Below, one piece after another: positions 24,661 through 33,102 of a stretch of 64,000 nt of DNA. The DNA is from JADJRH01 sp046351455 (GTDB lineage: Bacteria; Myxococcota_A; Polyangia; Polyangiales; Polyangiaceae), in contig JAXLYM010000006.1 of assembly GCA_046351455.1 (NCBI GenBank), positions 62,001 through 126,000 of the forward strand. Reading direction: 5' to 3'. A model generated the notes under the pieces. It saw nothing but the letters and a program-made list of their open reading frames with translations, did no database searches and was not told where the DNA came from. Numbering within the stretch: the first letter of the stretch is position 1; every line of letters begins with the position of its first letter. The position numbers were made by a program, and so were the translations under genes.

Positions 24661-26777
24661 CCGAAGCCGATTCCGTCCCGTCGTCCGGCACGCCCGAGCC
24701 GGAGATCGCGCCTGTGCCAAAGGCGGCCGATCCGGACGCCGCGATCCTACCCGGCTGGCCCGCCGCCCCGATCGTGCCCGAGGTCGGGAACGTCCCCGTG
24801 AAGGTGAAGGCCCCCCGCGCGTGGGCGAAGGCGCACCTCGCGCGCGCGCGCATCCGGAAGCTCCACCGGCTCGCGACCGCCGCGTGCCTCGCGATCCCGG
24901 GCGTGGGAGCGCTGATCGCGGACATCGCGCGGCGGCCGGTGCGCGTCTTCCATTTCGATGCGCCGCACGCCGCCGGGTACTGGGGCAACTCGCTCCTGGT
25001 GACGGTGATGTGGGGCGCGCTGCTCGTCGCGGCGGCGCGGCGAAAGGGGCGCGGACGGCAGCTCGCGGCGGGCGTCTTCGCGACGCTGGTCGGCCTCGCG
25101 GCGGGCGTGCAGCACGCCTTCTTCTGGCGCCACAACGTGTACGCCGGGTACGACACGTCGCTCTATTCGGCCTCGTTCCCGAGCGTCCTCGTCGCCACGT
25201 TCCCGATGGGCACCGCCGGCACGCTCGCGATCCTCTTCGCGACCGTGGTGATCGCGCTCGCGATCCTGGTGCTCGCGCGCCTCGTCGTGCGGCCTCGCCG
25301 CAAGCACCGCATCGTCGCGCAGGCGATCTCCTTCGGCCTCGTGATCCTCGCGTTCGGCGTGCCCGTCAGCTACCGCGCGAACATCCAGTCCTCGCCGCCG
25401 GATCTCATCTATTTCCACTCGGTCGCGCGCTACGCGCTGGAGCGCGCGGAGTGCATCCAGAAGCCCGAGAAGCCGACGCTCGTGCGCGTGCAGCGCCGCT
25501 TCCCGGACGAGCTGCCCAAGCTCACGCCCGCGGTGCCCACGCCTCGCAACGTCCTCTTCATCCTGCAGGAGAGCGAGCGTGTCGACCACGTGTGCAACGA
25601 GTACGAGCCCGCGTGCGACAAGCCGGGCCGCTTCACGAACGACCTCACGCCGCGGCGATTTGCGTTCACGCAGATGCGCTCGGCCGCGTCCTCCACGGCG
25701 GTCGCGGTGTCGAATCTGTGGGCCGGCATCGACCCGACGTCGAGCTTCGAGGTCATCCACAAGGCGCCTCTTCTGTGGGACTACGCGCACGCCGCCGGCT
25801 ACGACACGGCCTACTGGACGAGCCAGAACCTCATCTTCGGCAACTCGCGCCTGTACGTGCAGGATCTCCCGCTCGGCCACTTCGCGGGCGGCACCAACAT
25901 CGACCCGAAGAGCGACACGCTGATCGGCGCGCTCGACGCGCAGCTCTCGAAGTACGCCATCAAGCACTGGGACGACTTGAAGGAGCCGTTCTTCGCGGTG
26001 GTCCACTACTCGAACCTCCACCGCCCGCGGCACGTCGACGACAACGACGCGCCGTACCAGCCCTCCGCCGACAAGCACACGAAGAAGGAGGAGGGAAAGA
26101 ACCACTACAAGAACGCGGTGTACCTCTCCGACAAGGCGGTCGCGAAGCTGATCGAGCACGTCCGCAAGACCGAAGCCGGCAAGCGCACGATCATCGTCTA
26201 CACGTCGGATCACGCCGAAGCGCTCTACGAGCACAGGAACGAGAACGATCACTCCGCGACCGTGTTCGAAGAGGAGATCCACGTGCCGGCCTGGATCGAC
26301 GCGCCCGAGGGCGTGCTCACCGCGAGCGAAGAGGCGCAGATGCGCCGCAAGAAGGACGCGTACCTGCTCCAGTACGACTTCGCAGCGACGGTGATGGATC
26401 TGCTCGGCGTGTGGGGCGCGCCCGAGATCGCGCAGCACCAGAACCGCGTCATCGGCGCGCCGCTGACGCGCCCGGAGACGTGGGATCGCCCTCGCCCGCT
26501 CACGAACGTGTCGTGGGTGTGGGAGTACTACTTGCCGAACTGGGGCATGATGCTCGGCTCGAAGAAGGTCCTCGCGCGCGCGGAGGACCCTGAATACCTC
26601 TGCTTCGACGTGCTGAAGGACCCGCACGAGCAGGCGCCGATCGTCCGCGATCCTGCGTGCGACGCGCTGATCGCGGCGGCGAACGCGCAGTTCGAGATCC
26701 TGCCGAAGGACATGACCGCGCACATGCGGAGCCGACAGGACATCTGGGGCGTGTGGCCTCCGCTGCCCGCGCCCTGA
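24657..26777 (+). CDS. LTA-synthase / phosphoethanolamine-transferase-like membrane enzyme
   Basis: 706 residues, with ATG overlapping the previous stop as ATGA. An N-terminal cytoplasmic tail and about four TM helices (residues 60-240) are followed by an extracytoplasmic alkaline-phosphatase-superfamily domain: RNVLFILQESER with the first metal ligand, SAASSTAVAVSNLWAG where the nucleophile Thr/Ser sits, and TSDHAEALYEHRNENDH with the second metal site. This is the layout of lipoteichoic acid synthases and PEtN transferases, which move a phospho-alcohol from a lipid to a glycan, lipid or protein. The acceptor here is unknown. Last gene of the coupled operon, so it may modify the envelope at sites set by the upstream proteins. 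Confidence 0.82.
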   Translation: MTEADSVPSSGTPEPEIAPVPKAADPDAAILPGWPAAPIVPEVGNVPVKVKAPRAWAKAHLARARIRKLHRLATAACLAIPGVGALIADIARRPVRVFHFDAPHAAGYWGNSLLVTVMWGALLVAAARRKGRGRQLAAGVFATLVGLAAGVQHAFFWRHNVYAGYDTSLYSASFPSVLVATFPMGTAGTLAILFATVVIALAILVLARLVVRPRRKHRIVAQAISFGLVILAFGVPVSYRANIQSSPPDLIYFHSVARYALERAECIQKPEKPTLVRVQRRFPDELPKLTPAVPTPRNVLFILQESERVDHVCNEYEPACDKPGRFTNDLTPRRFAFTQMRSAASSTAVAVSNLWAGIDPTSSFEVIHKAPLLWDYAHAAGYDTAYWTSQNLIFGNSRLYVQDLPLGHFAGGTNIDPKSDTLIGALDAQLSKYAIKHWDDLKEPFFAVVHYSNLHRPRHVDDNDAPYQPSADKHTKKEEGKNHYKNAVYLSDKAVAKLIEHVRKTEAGKRTIIVYTSDHAEALYEHRNENDHSATVFEEEIHVPAWIDAPEGVLTASEEAQMRRKKDAYLLQYDFAATVMDLLGVWGAPEIAQHQNRVIGAPLTRPETWDRPRPLTNVSWVWEYYLPNWGMMLGSKKVLARAEDPEYLCFDVLKDPHEQAPIVRDPACDALIAAANAQFEILPKDMTAHMRSRQDIWGVWPPLPAP

Positions 26778-26859
26778 GCTACCAAACAACGTCCCACCAC
26801 CGCAGAGATCACGCCTCTGGTCTCTTTCGATCGCCGCGCGCATCGGCCATAGTGCGCGC

Positions 26860-27705
26860 GTGGCTTCGGAATCGAGGCGCCCGGAAGGGGCGCTGGTGTT
26901 CGCGGTTGTCTCCGGCTCGGCCCAGGCCAAACGGCACCTCGCGCTGCTCTGTCGGGATCTCGCGCGGACGCTCGGCCGCGAGGTGACGCCCAAGGTGCTG
27001 CCGAGCTACGCGGCGCTGCCCAAGTGGATGGAGTCGGGCGGCGCGCACGTCGCGTGGGCGCCTCCCCTCGTCGCGATCGATCTCTCGCGCACGCACGACG
27101 ACGGCAAGCCGGCGATCGCGTCGCTCGCGCTCTGCTGCACGCGCAGCGGCGACACCGGCTACCACGCGGCGATCTTCACGCGGCACAGCTCCAAGATCGC
27201 GACGCTCGCGGACCTCGAAGGCGCGCACATGGCGTGGGTCGACACGAGCAGCTCCGCCGGCTACCTGGTCCCGCGGATGCGCATCGCCGCCGCCGGGCTG
27301 GACCCGGCGAAGCTCTTCGGCCGCCAGAGCTTCCTCGGCTCGCACGAGCGCGTCGCGTGCGCGGTCCTCGAAGGCGACGCCGACGCGGGCGCCACGTACC
27401 TCTCGCTGGATCCTGCGACGGGCCAGCCGATGAGCGCGGGCTGGCTGGAGGCGGGCGCGGGCATCAACGGCGCGTTCCTCATCGACACGGCCGGCCCCAT
27501 CCCCTCGGACGCGCTCGTGCTGTCGAACCGCCTCTCCGAGGAGACGCGCGCGAAGGTGACGGAGGCGCTGCTGGCTCTCCCTGCGATCGCGCCGGATCCG
27601 GTCGGCGCGCTGTTTCGCGCGGACGGCTTCGCGCCGGCGGAGCGCAGCCGCTACGACGAGCTGGCGAAAATGGCGGACGCCCTTCGCAAATCCTCGGCGG
27701 CGTGA
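26860..27705 (+). CDS. PhnD-like substrate-binding-fold protein without signal peptide
   Basis: 281 residues from GTG. The fold pattern is that of the phosphate/phosphonate ABC-transporter binding proteins: an N-terminal beta-strand, VAWAPPLVAID, a hinge segment with LADLEGAHMAWVDTSSSAGYLVPRM, and a second lobe with GSHERVACAVLEGDADAGA. There is no signal peptide or lipobox, and no permease or ATPase lies nearby, so it is probably a cytoplasmic ligand-binding protein and not a transporter part. The ligand is unknown. It starts 82 nt after the operon above and may be read with it. Confidence 0.75.
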   Translation: MASESRRPEGALVFAVVSGSAQAKRHLALLCRDLARTLGREVTPKVLPSYAALPKWMESGGAHVAWAPPLVAIDLSRTHDDGKPAIASLALCCTRSGDTGYHAAIFTRHSSKIATLADLEGAHMAWVDTSSSAGYLVPRMRIAAAGLDPAKLFGRQSFLGSHERVACAVLEGDADAGATYLSLDPATGQPMSAGWLEAGAGINGAFLIDTAGPIPSDALVLSNRLSEETRAKVTEALLALPAIAPDPVGALFRADGFAPAERSRYDELAKMADALRKSSAA

Positions 27706-27807
27706 GCAAGTCCGGGTGATCTTCTCTTGGGCCGCGGGGCGCGCCGCGTCTCGGGGCGGCGCTCCGTCGCGCGTCTCGGCTCGTCTTCCCCCGGATTCAC
27801 GGCCCGT

Positions 27808-29097
27808 TCACGCCTTCTTCTTCGCCGCCGCTTCGTCCGCTTCCAGCTCCGCGAGCGCCGTCACGAGCGCGTCGTCCGCGCCCTCGCGGGCCGCTGTTTC
27901 GATGGCGATCCGCAGCTTCGGGGCCGCCGTCGCGGAGGCCGCCGCGCGCAATCGGGTCCGCGCGTCCTCGTCGGCCGTCTGACCGAGGGCCACCGCCGCG
28001 CCGGCCCGCGCGTCCGGCGGAGCGGCCGGATCCTCCACGATGCGCCACAGCTTCTCCGGCAGCACCGGCGCCGTCCGCGCGTCCGCGTTCGCGCCCGAGC
28101 CGATGCTCCGCAGCGCGCGCACCCAGTCCGACGCCTCGCGCCCGCTCCTGCGCACGAGCGCCGCGTCCGCCACGCCGTCGCCGCGGCTCCACGTGTCGAT
28201 CGCCTCCGAGATGCGCTCGTGGATCACGTACACCTGATCGCGCAGGCTGCTCTGCTTCGCGATGATCGGCAGGTGCACCTTCTCCCCGCTCTTGAGGCTC
28301 ACGACGAGGCCGGCCCAGCGGTTCTTGCCCATGCCCGGCTCCTCGTACGGATCGATGTGCGTGATGTCTCCGTACGCGAGGAACCGCTGGCGCCGCATCC
28401 ACGAGATCTGAAGCCCGTCCGCGCCGACGCGCAGCTTCGTCGGGATCATCGCCGTCACCGCGGTCGACAGCGCCACGAGCGCCATCAGGAACGGGAAGAA
28501 CGGCGCGACCGCGGGCAACGTGCGCGCGAACATCGCCGCCGTGAACGCGAGCCCTCCGAGCACGACGCCGAACCGCACCATGAACTTCTTGCGCGCGGCC
28601 GGGTCCGCGAACGCCGACGAAGGCAGCCGGAACTGCGCCACCGACTGCGACGCGTCGAGCCCGAGCGCGCGGAGCAGCCCGCGGCCCTCCTCGCGATCCG
28701 CGACGCGCACCTCCACCGGCAGCCGCGCCCCCTTCCTCCGCAGCCGAACGAACAGCTTTCCATCGGGCCGCGGCAGCACGAAGCCGCTGTCGATCTGGTC
28801 GCGCTGCGCGATGAGCCGGCCCTCGAACCAGACGCCCTTCGCGTCGGCCAGGAGCTTCCCCGGCCGCTCGATGTGAAAGAAATTCCTCTGCCACGCGAGC
28901 ACCGAGAACACCGTGCCCAGGATGAGCATGTGCGGCGTCAGGAACATCGGCTGCGGCGCGCCCGAGCGGATCGCGATGACGCCCAGGACGAGCAGCGCGA
29001 AGAACGGCAGCGCCGCGAGGCCCAGGATCCACGGGTTTCGGTGAACGCGCGCGCCGCGGTCCGTCTCGAACGGGGGGGTCATCCGGCCGCGGAGCAT
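27808..29097 (-). CDS. Membrane protein with PH-like and HEAT-like parts
   Basis: 429 residues (the ATG at 29082 is an alternative start, and neither has a good ribosome site). Two N-terminal TM helices precede a beta-rich segment (LLADAKGVWFEGRLI), then two more TM helices around 165-215. A second beta-rich segment (LRVGADGLQISWMRRQRFLA) resembles bacterial PH domains, which are often lipid-facing. The C-terminal 100 residues are helical with a HEAT-like unit (PPDARAGAAVALGQTADEDA). The gene is convergent with the PhnD-like gene and divergent from the nicotinamidase gene, with only about 40 nt between starts. No function assigned. Confidence 0.7.
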   Translation of the reverse strand: MLRGRMTPPFETDRGARVHRNPWILGLAALPFFALLVLGVIAIRSGAPQPMFLTPHMLILGTVFSVLAWQRNFFHIERPGKLLADAKGVWFEGRLIAQRDQIDSGFVLPRPDGKLFVRLRRKGARLPVEVRVADREEGRGLLRALGLDASQSVAQFRLPSSAFADPAARKKFMVRFGVVLGGLAFTAAMFARTLPAVAPFFPFLMALVALSTAVTAMIPTKLRVGADGLQISWMRRQRFLAYGDITHIDPYEEPGMGKNRWAGLVVSLKSGEKVHLPIIAKQSSLRDQVYVIHERISEAIDTWSRGDGVADAALVRRSGREASDWVRALRSIGSGANADARTAPVLPEKLWRIVEDPAAPPDARAGAAVALGQTADEDARTRLRAAASATAAPKLRIAIETAAREGADDALVTALAELEADEAAAKKKA

Positions 29098-29138
29098 ACC
29101 GCGTCCGCAGGGCCCTCGCGGGTGGTAGCATCGGCGCG

Positions 29139-29804
29139 ATGAAGGCCGCCGATGTGGTGCTCGTCGATGTCGATGTGCAGATCGACTTCTGCGAAAAGAC
29201 CGGAGCTCTGTACGTCCCCGGGTCGCCCAACGACCGGTTCCGCGAGCTCGTGCGCTGGGCTGTGGCCGGCGGCGCCCGCATCGTGGGCAGCGTCGACTCG
29301 CACGCCTGGGACGCCTGGGAATTCGCCTCGAACGATCGCAAGGGACCGAACGGCGAGAAGCCGAATTTCCCGGACCACTGCGTGAAGGGCACGCCGGGTT
29401 GGCTCAAGGTCGAGGGCACGTTGCCGCCGCGGTTCCGCTTCCTGCCGAACGTGGCGGACGCGCCGATCGGCGACGTCGTGGGCGAGCTCTTTCGGGGCGA
29501 CACGAACGCGGTGTACTTCGAGAAGGAGGTGTACAGCCTCTTCGCGAACCCGCTCGCGGAGCGCTTCCTGCGCGGCTACGTGAGCCTCTTGTCGAAGCCG
29601 CCGGAGATGCTCGTGTTCGGCGTCGCCACCGACTACTGCGTGAAGGCCGCGGCGCTCGGGCTCGCGGAGCGCGGCTACTCGACGACGGTGCTCGCGGACG
29701 CGGTGGCCGGCATCACGGAGGAAGGGTGCCGCGAGGCGCTCGACGAGATGAACCGCGCCGGCGTCAAGCTCGCGACGTTCGCGGACGTGCTCGCGCGCGC
29801 TTGA
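29139..29804 (+). CDS. pncA: Nicotinamidase / isochorismatase-family hydrolase
   Basis: 221 residues. It hydrolyses nicotinamide to nicotinate and ammonia, the first step of NAD salvage. The catalytic triad is visible: Asp12 in DVQIDF, Lys129 in FEKEVY and Cys167 in GVATDYCVKAA. The metal-site residues are Asp53 and His55 (VDSHAWD) and His80 (FPDHC). Metal ligands and the ATDYC motif point to PncA over other isochorismatase-like enzymes. The next NAD-salvage gene, pncB, lies 14 kb away. It is 4 nt from coaE, and the two are probably one transcript for cofactor supply. Confidence 0.87.
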   Translation: MKAADVVLVDVDVQIDFCEKTGALYVPGSPNDRFRELVRWAVAGGARIVGSVDSHAWDAWEFASNDRKGPNGEKPNFPDHCVKGTPGWLKVEGTLPPRFRFLPNVADAPIGDVVGELFRGDTNAVYFEKEVYSLFANPLAERFLRGYVSLLSKPPEMLVFGVATDYCVKAAALGLAERGYSTTVLADAVAGITEEGCREALDEMNRAGVKLATFADVLARA

Positions 29805-29808
29805 AATC

Positions 29809-30423
29809 ATGGGGATCCACGTCTTCGGGCTGACCGGCGGCCTCGCGTCCGGCAAGAGCACGGTGGGCCGGATGTTCCGCGCGCGCGGCGTCCCCGTGAT
29901 CGACGCGGACCTGCTCGCGCGCGAGGTCGTCGAGAGAGGGAGCGAGGGCCTCGCGGCGGTGGTGGCCGCGTTCGGCGAGCAGATCCTCGCGCCGGACGGC
30001 ACGATGGATCGCGCGAAGGTGGCGGAGCTCGTGTTCCAGGATCCGGCGCGCCGCCGCACGTTGAACGGCATCCTGCACCCGCGCATCGGGGCCCTCTCCG
30101 CGCAGCGCATGACGGAGCTCGCCGCGGCCGGCCACGAGCTCGCGTGTTACGAGGCGGCGCTGCTCGTGGAGAACCGCCTCGTCGAGATGTTCCGCCCGCT
30201 CGTCGTCGTCGCCGTCCCCGAGGCCGTGCAGATCGAGCGCGCGATGACCCGCGACGGCGCGACGGAGGAGCAAGCGAAGGCCCGCATCGCGTCGCAGCTC
30301 CCGCTCGCGGAGAAGGTGGCCGTCGCCGACATCGTGATCGACACGCAAGGCCCGCTGCCCGAGACGGAGAAGCAGGTGGACGCGGCGCTCGCGAAGATCC
30401 GCGAGCGGCTCAAGCTGACGTAG
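29809..30423 (+). CDS. coaE: Dephospho-CoA kinase
   Basis: 204 residues, the usual length. It catalyses the last step of coenzyme A synthesis, phosphorylating the 3' hydroxyl of dephospho-CoA with ATP in the cytoplasm. The P-loop is GLTGGLASGKST at 7-18. The substrate-site signature DADLLAREVV follows, then the LHPRI block (HPRIG) and the lid region with RIASQLPLAEKVAVADIVID, all typical of CoaE. The start at 29809 is 4 nt after the nicotinamidase stop. Confidence 0.93.
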   Translation: MGIHVFGLTGGLASGKSTVGRMFRARGVPVIDADLLAREVVERGSEGLAAVVAAFGEQILAPDGTMDRAKVAELVFQDPARRRTLNGILHPRIGALSAQRMTELAAAGHELACYEAALLVENRLVEMFRPLVVVAVPEAVQIERAMTRDGATEEQAKARIASQLPLAEKVAVADIVIDTQGPLPETEKQVDAALAKIRERLKLT

Positions 30424-30452
30424 ACGTGATATGGTCCGCCCGTTTTCGCTTC

Positions 30453-31871
30453 ATGAAGGACGACGCGGCGCCCACGGACCCATCGACGCACCCAGGTCGG
30501 CGCGTCCTCGTTCGGGCGGGGATCCCGGCGCTCGCGGTGATGGCCGCGTCCTTCGTGCACACCGAGATCGTGCACCGCTCGTGGGATCGGCTGAACGCGA
30601 TCTTCTGCGTTTGGAGCCCGACGCGCTCCAACGTCAACGACGCCCTGCCCGCGATCGAGGCCGCGCGCACGCTCGCGGAGACGCACCACGGCGCCATCTA
30701 CGACATGAGCCAGACCGATCGCGCGGCGTTCCTGTACCCGCCGATCGCCGCCGCGATTTACCTGCCGCACGTCGCTGAAGGAGAGGGCGCGCTGTGGTCG
30801 CTCGTCGCGTTCAATCGGCTCGTTTTCATGGTGATCGCGCTCCTGCTCACGGCGGCGCTCATCGGGCCGAAGCGCAGGTGGCCGACCCTCCCCGAGGCCG
30901 CGTTCGTCGCGTCCGCGATGGTGCTGTTCCTGCCGATGGTGCGCTCGCTGGAGCTGAACCAGGCCTCGCTCTACGTCGCGCTGCTCGTGGGGGCCGCGTG
31001 GGTGGCGCTGGATCGCGGCGCGCTCGTGGTCGCGGGCGTGTGCCTCGGCCTCGTCGCGGGCGTGAAGCCGCACCTGTTCGCGGTGGCGCCGCTGCTCGTG
31101 TTCCACGCGCGCCGCACCACGATCGCGGCGGCCGTCACCGCGGCGGCGCTCGGCGCGGCGTCCATCGCGTACGCCGGCTGGGAGAACCACGTCACGTACG
31201 CGACGCACGTCCTGCCGGAGGCGGCGCGCGGGTACGCCTTCTTCCCGAACCAGTCGTTCGGCGCCCTCTTGCACCGCCTCACCTTCGCGGGCGCGATCGA
31301 CGAATTCCAGCTCATGCCGCGCGATCCCGGCGTGATGCGGGCCACGCTCGCGGTGGCGGCGCTGCTCCAGGGCGCGGCCTTCGTGCTGGTCGCGCGCGCT
31401 CGAAAACGCCTCGATTTGAAGCGTGAAGTGCTCGCGCTCGCGTGGCTCGTCACCACGATGAGCGCGCCGATCGCGTGGGGCCATCACTACGCGGCGGCGC
31501 TGTTTCCGCTGGCGTGGCTCCTCGGTCGCGCGCGCGACGGCTTCGAAACGCGGGCCGGACGCCTCGCGGCGGTGGCGGTCGGGTGCGCGCTGCTCGGCTC
31601 GTATTTCGTGGTCGGCGATCTCCGGGGCCCGGTCACGCGCCTGCTCGCGTCGTACGGCCTCTTCGGCGCGGTGCTCGCGGCGGGCGCCTTCGCGAAGACG
31701 CTCGCGGGCGCCTCACTGCAGCGGCAGGAGGATGACGCGATCCCGCGAAGCGCCCCTGGAGACGAGCCGATCGCTCTGCAGGACGAGGTGCAAGGCGCTG
31801 GCGCCGAAGACCTTGGCGGCGACGGGGAACCCGCCTTGCTCGCAGGCGCGCGGCAGGCTCCCGGCCCCTAG
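30453..31871 (+). CDS. Polytopic membrane glycosyltransferase, GT87/DUF2029-like
   Basis: 472 residues (GTG at 30426 is an alternative start). About nine to ten TM helices. The first long external loop has the DUF2029-type pattern: an Asp-containing IYDMSQTDRAAFLYPPIAA, with YPP followed by a helix, as in polyprenyl-phosphate-mannose-using enzymes. VKPHLFAVAPLL and FFPNQSFGALLHRL are further family blocks. It probably adds a sugar to an envelope glycan or lipid. The last 50 residues, after the final TM helix, are read antisense to the 3' end of the convergent lipoprotein gene and do not look like a native tail, which suggests an original stop was lost. Confidence 0.78.
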   Translation: MKDDAAPTDPSTHPGRRVLVRAGIPALAVMAASFVHTEIVHRSWDRLNAIFCVWSPTRSNVNDALPAIEAARTLAETHHGAIYDMSQTDRAAFLYPPIAAAIYLPHVAEGEGALWSLVAFNRLVFMVIALLLTAALIGPKRRWPTLPEAAFVASAMVLFLPMVRSLELNQASLYVALLVGAAWVALDRGALVVAGVCLGLVAGVKPHLFAVAPLLVFHARRTTIAAAVTAAALGAASIAYAGWENHVTYATHVLPEAARGYAFFPNQSFGALLHRLTFAGAIDEFQLMPRDPGVMRATLAVAALLQGAAFVLVARARKRLDLKREVLALAWLVTTMSAPIAWGHHYAAALFPLAWLLGRARDGFETRAGRLAAVAVGCALLGSYFVVGDLRGPVTRLLASYGLFGAVLAAGAFAKTLAGASLQRQEDDAIPRSAPGDEPIALQDEVQGAGAEDLGGDGEPALLAGARQAPGP

Positions 31872-32261
31872 CTCGACGCGCACCGCCGCCTCCCCGACCT
31901 CCCACGCGTACGTCGCGGATCCCGTCAAATCGCCCTTCACCTTGCAGTGAAACCTGCCGACCTTCGTGGTGAAGACCTCGTCGCGTTCGACGCGCATCGT
32001 CGCGCCCGCGCCGTCGCCGAGCGTGAGCGCGCGCGTCGTCACGACGTGCAGCTCCAGCACGCCGTTCGGATCGTTCTGCAGAAAGCCGGTCTCTTCGATG
32101 GTGTCGCCCCACCGCGTGGCGACGCGCTTCACCTGCGAAGCGGCGCTCTCGTGCGCGACGACGGGCGGCTTCTTCTCATCCCCGCCGCACCCCCCGATCG
32201 CGGCGGCGCTGCAGAGGCAAATCACCGTGGCGATCGAGGGAGAGCGGAGAGCGGCGCGCAT
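31713..32261 (-). CDS. Lipoprotein of unknown function
   Basis: 182 residues. The signal ends in AAAIGGCGGDE, a lipobox with Cys near residue 24. The mature domain is beta-rich (VLELHVVTTRALTLG, EVFTTKVGRFHCKVKG, SATYAWEVGEAAVRVELG) and has two further Cys that could form a disulfide. The acid test for this frame is the good signal peptide. The convergent gene's 3' end overlaps it by 159 nt. Family not recognised. It starts 19 nt after the stop of the Pro-rich lipoprotein gene and is probably co-transcribed with it. Confidence 0.72.
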   Translation of the reverse strand: MRAALRSPSIATVICLCSAAAIGGCGGDEKKPPVVAHESAASQVKRVATRWGDTIEETGFLQNDPNGVLELHVVTTRALTLGDGAGATMRVERDEVFTTKVGRFHCKVKGDLTGSATYAWEVGEAAVRVELGAGSLPRACEQGGFPVAAKVFGASALHLVLQSDRLVSRGASRDRVILLPLQ

Positions 32262-32280
32262 CACGCCGGAGGATACGCAA

Positions 32281-33012
32281 TCAGGGCTTCTTCGGCGCGG
32301 GCGGCGGAGGCGCCTTGGGCGCGCCGGTCGCAGGCGGAGGCGGCGTCGCGGGTGCGCCGGTCGCAGGCGGAGGCGGCGGAGGCGCCGCACCGGGGCCGCC
32401 GGGCGGAGGCGGCGGCGGAGGCGCGCCGGGGCCACCGGGCGGAGGCGGCGGGGGCGCACCGGGGCCACCGGGCGGAGGCGGCGGCGGGCCGTGGTGCTCA
32501 TCGTGCTCGTCGTGGTGCGGCATCACGCCGGGCATCTCGATGAGCTTGTGGAACGCGTCGTGGACGCCTTCGAGCTTCGCGTCGACGTCGGCGCGGCCCG
32601 CGGCGCCGCACGCGGTCCCGAGGCCTTCCACGGCCGCCGAGAGCGCCTTCGCGGCCGCCTTGTAGTCCTCGGCCTTCGCGCCTTCCGGAGCGGCGGCGGC
32701 CTCGACGGCGGCGGCCTTCTCCTTCATCGCCGCGGCCTGATCACAGGCCTTCGCCGTGCGGTCCGCGCCCTTCTCCATGTGGTAGACGGGCCCGAGCACG
32801 CCGTGGAAATCGCCGATGGGGCCGTGCATGCCGGGGGGCCCGGGGTGCTCACGGTGCATGCAATCGCAGGGTTGGCCGTTCTTGCAGTGCTCGCAGGCCT
32901 CGCCTCCTTTGCAGTGCTCGCAGTGATCCGGACCGGCCGGAGGGGTCTGGGGGCCGCCGCACCCGGCCAGGCCGAGCGCGAGGGCGAACGCGGTGAAGAG
33001 TGCGTACTTCAT
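32281..33012 (-). CDS. Cys/His-motif lipoprotein with Pro-rich tail
   Basis: 243 residues. The lipobox GLAGC gives an N-terminal lipid. Right after it comes a compact metal-site-like cluster, HCEHCKGGEACEHCKNG, continuing CDCMHREH, with six Cys and four His in about 30 residues. A helical domain (about 75-160) contains Ala/Lys-rich amphipathic helices, and a second His/Asp patch (MPHHDEHDEHHG) lies before the tail. The last 75 residues are repeats of GPGAPPPPPPG type. The Cys/His clusters suggest metal or heme binding in the periplasm, a guess from composition alone. Polyproline tails of this kind can span the wall or bind partners. Confidence 0.78.
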   Translation of the reverse strand: MKYALFTAFALALGLAGCGGPQTPPAGPDHCEHCKGGEACEHCKNGQPCDCMHREHPGPPGMHGPIGDFHGVLGPVYHMEKGADRTAKACDQAAAMKEKAAAVEAAAAPEGAKAEDYKAAAKALSAAVEGLGTACGAAGRADVDAKLEGVHDAFHKLIEMPGVMPHHDEHDEHHGPPPPPPGGPGAPPPPPPGGPGAPPPPPPPGGPGAAPPPPPPATGAPATPPPPATGAPKAPPPPAPKKP

Positions 33013-33102
33013 ACGCCCGCCGGGTACCCCCAGCCCTGCGGAACGACAAGCGAAACGATTACCGCGACCGGCCGGTGCCGCCTCCGACGGCGGAGCCTGC
33101 CG

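Noticed and set aside
27706..27807. Terminator between the convergent PhnD-like and PH/HEAT genes
   Set aside because: GC-rich with several short palindromes such as GGCGCGCC, but no stem clearly better than background.
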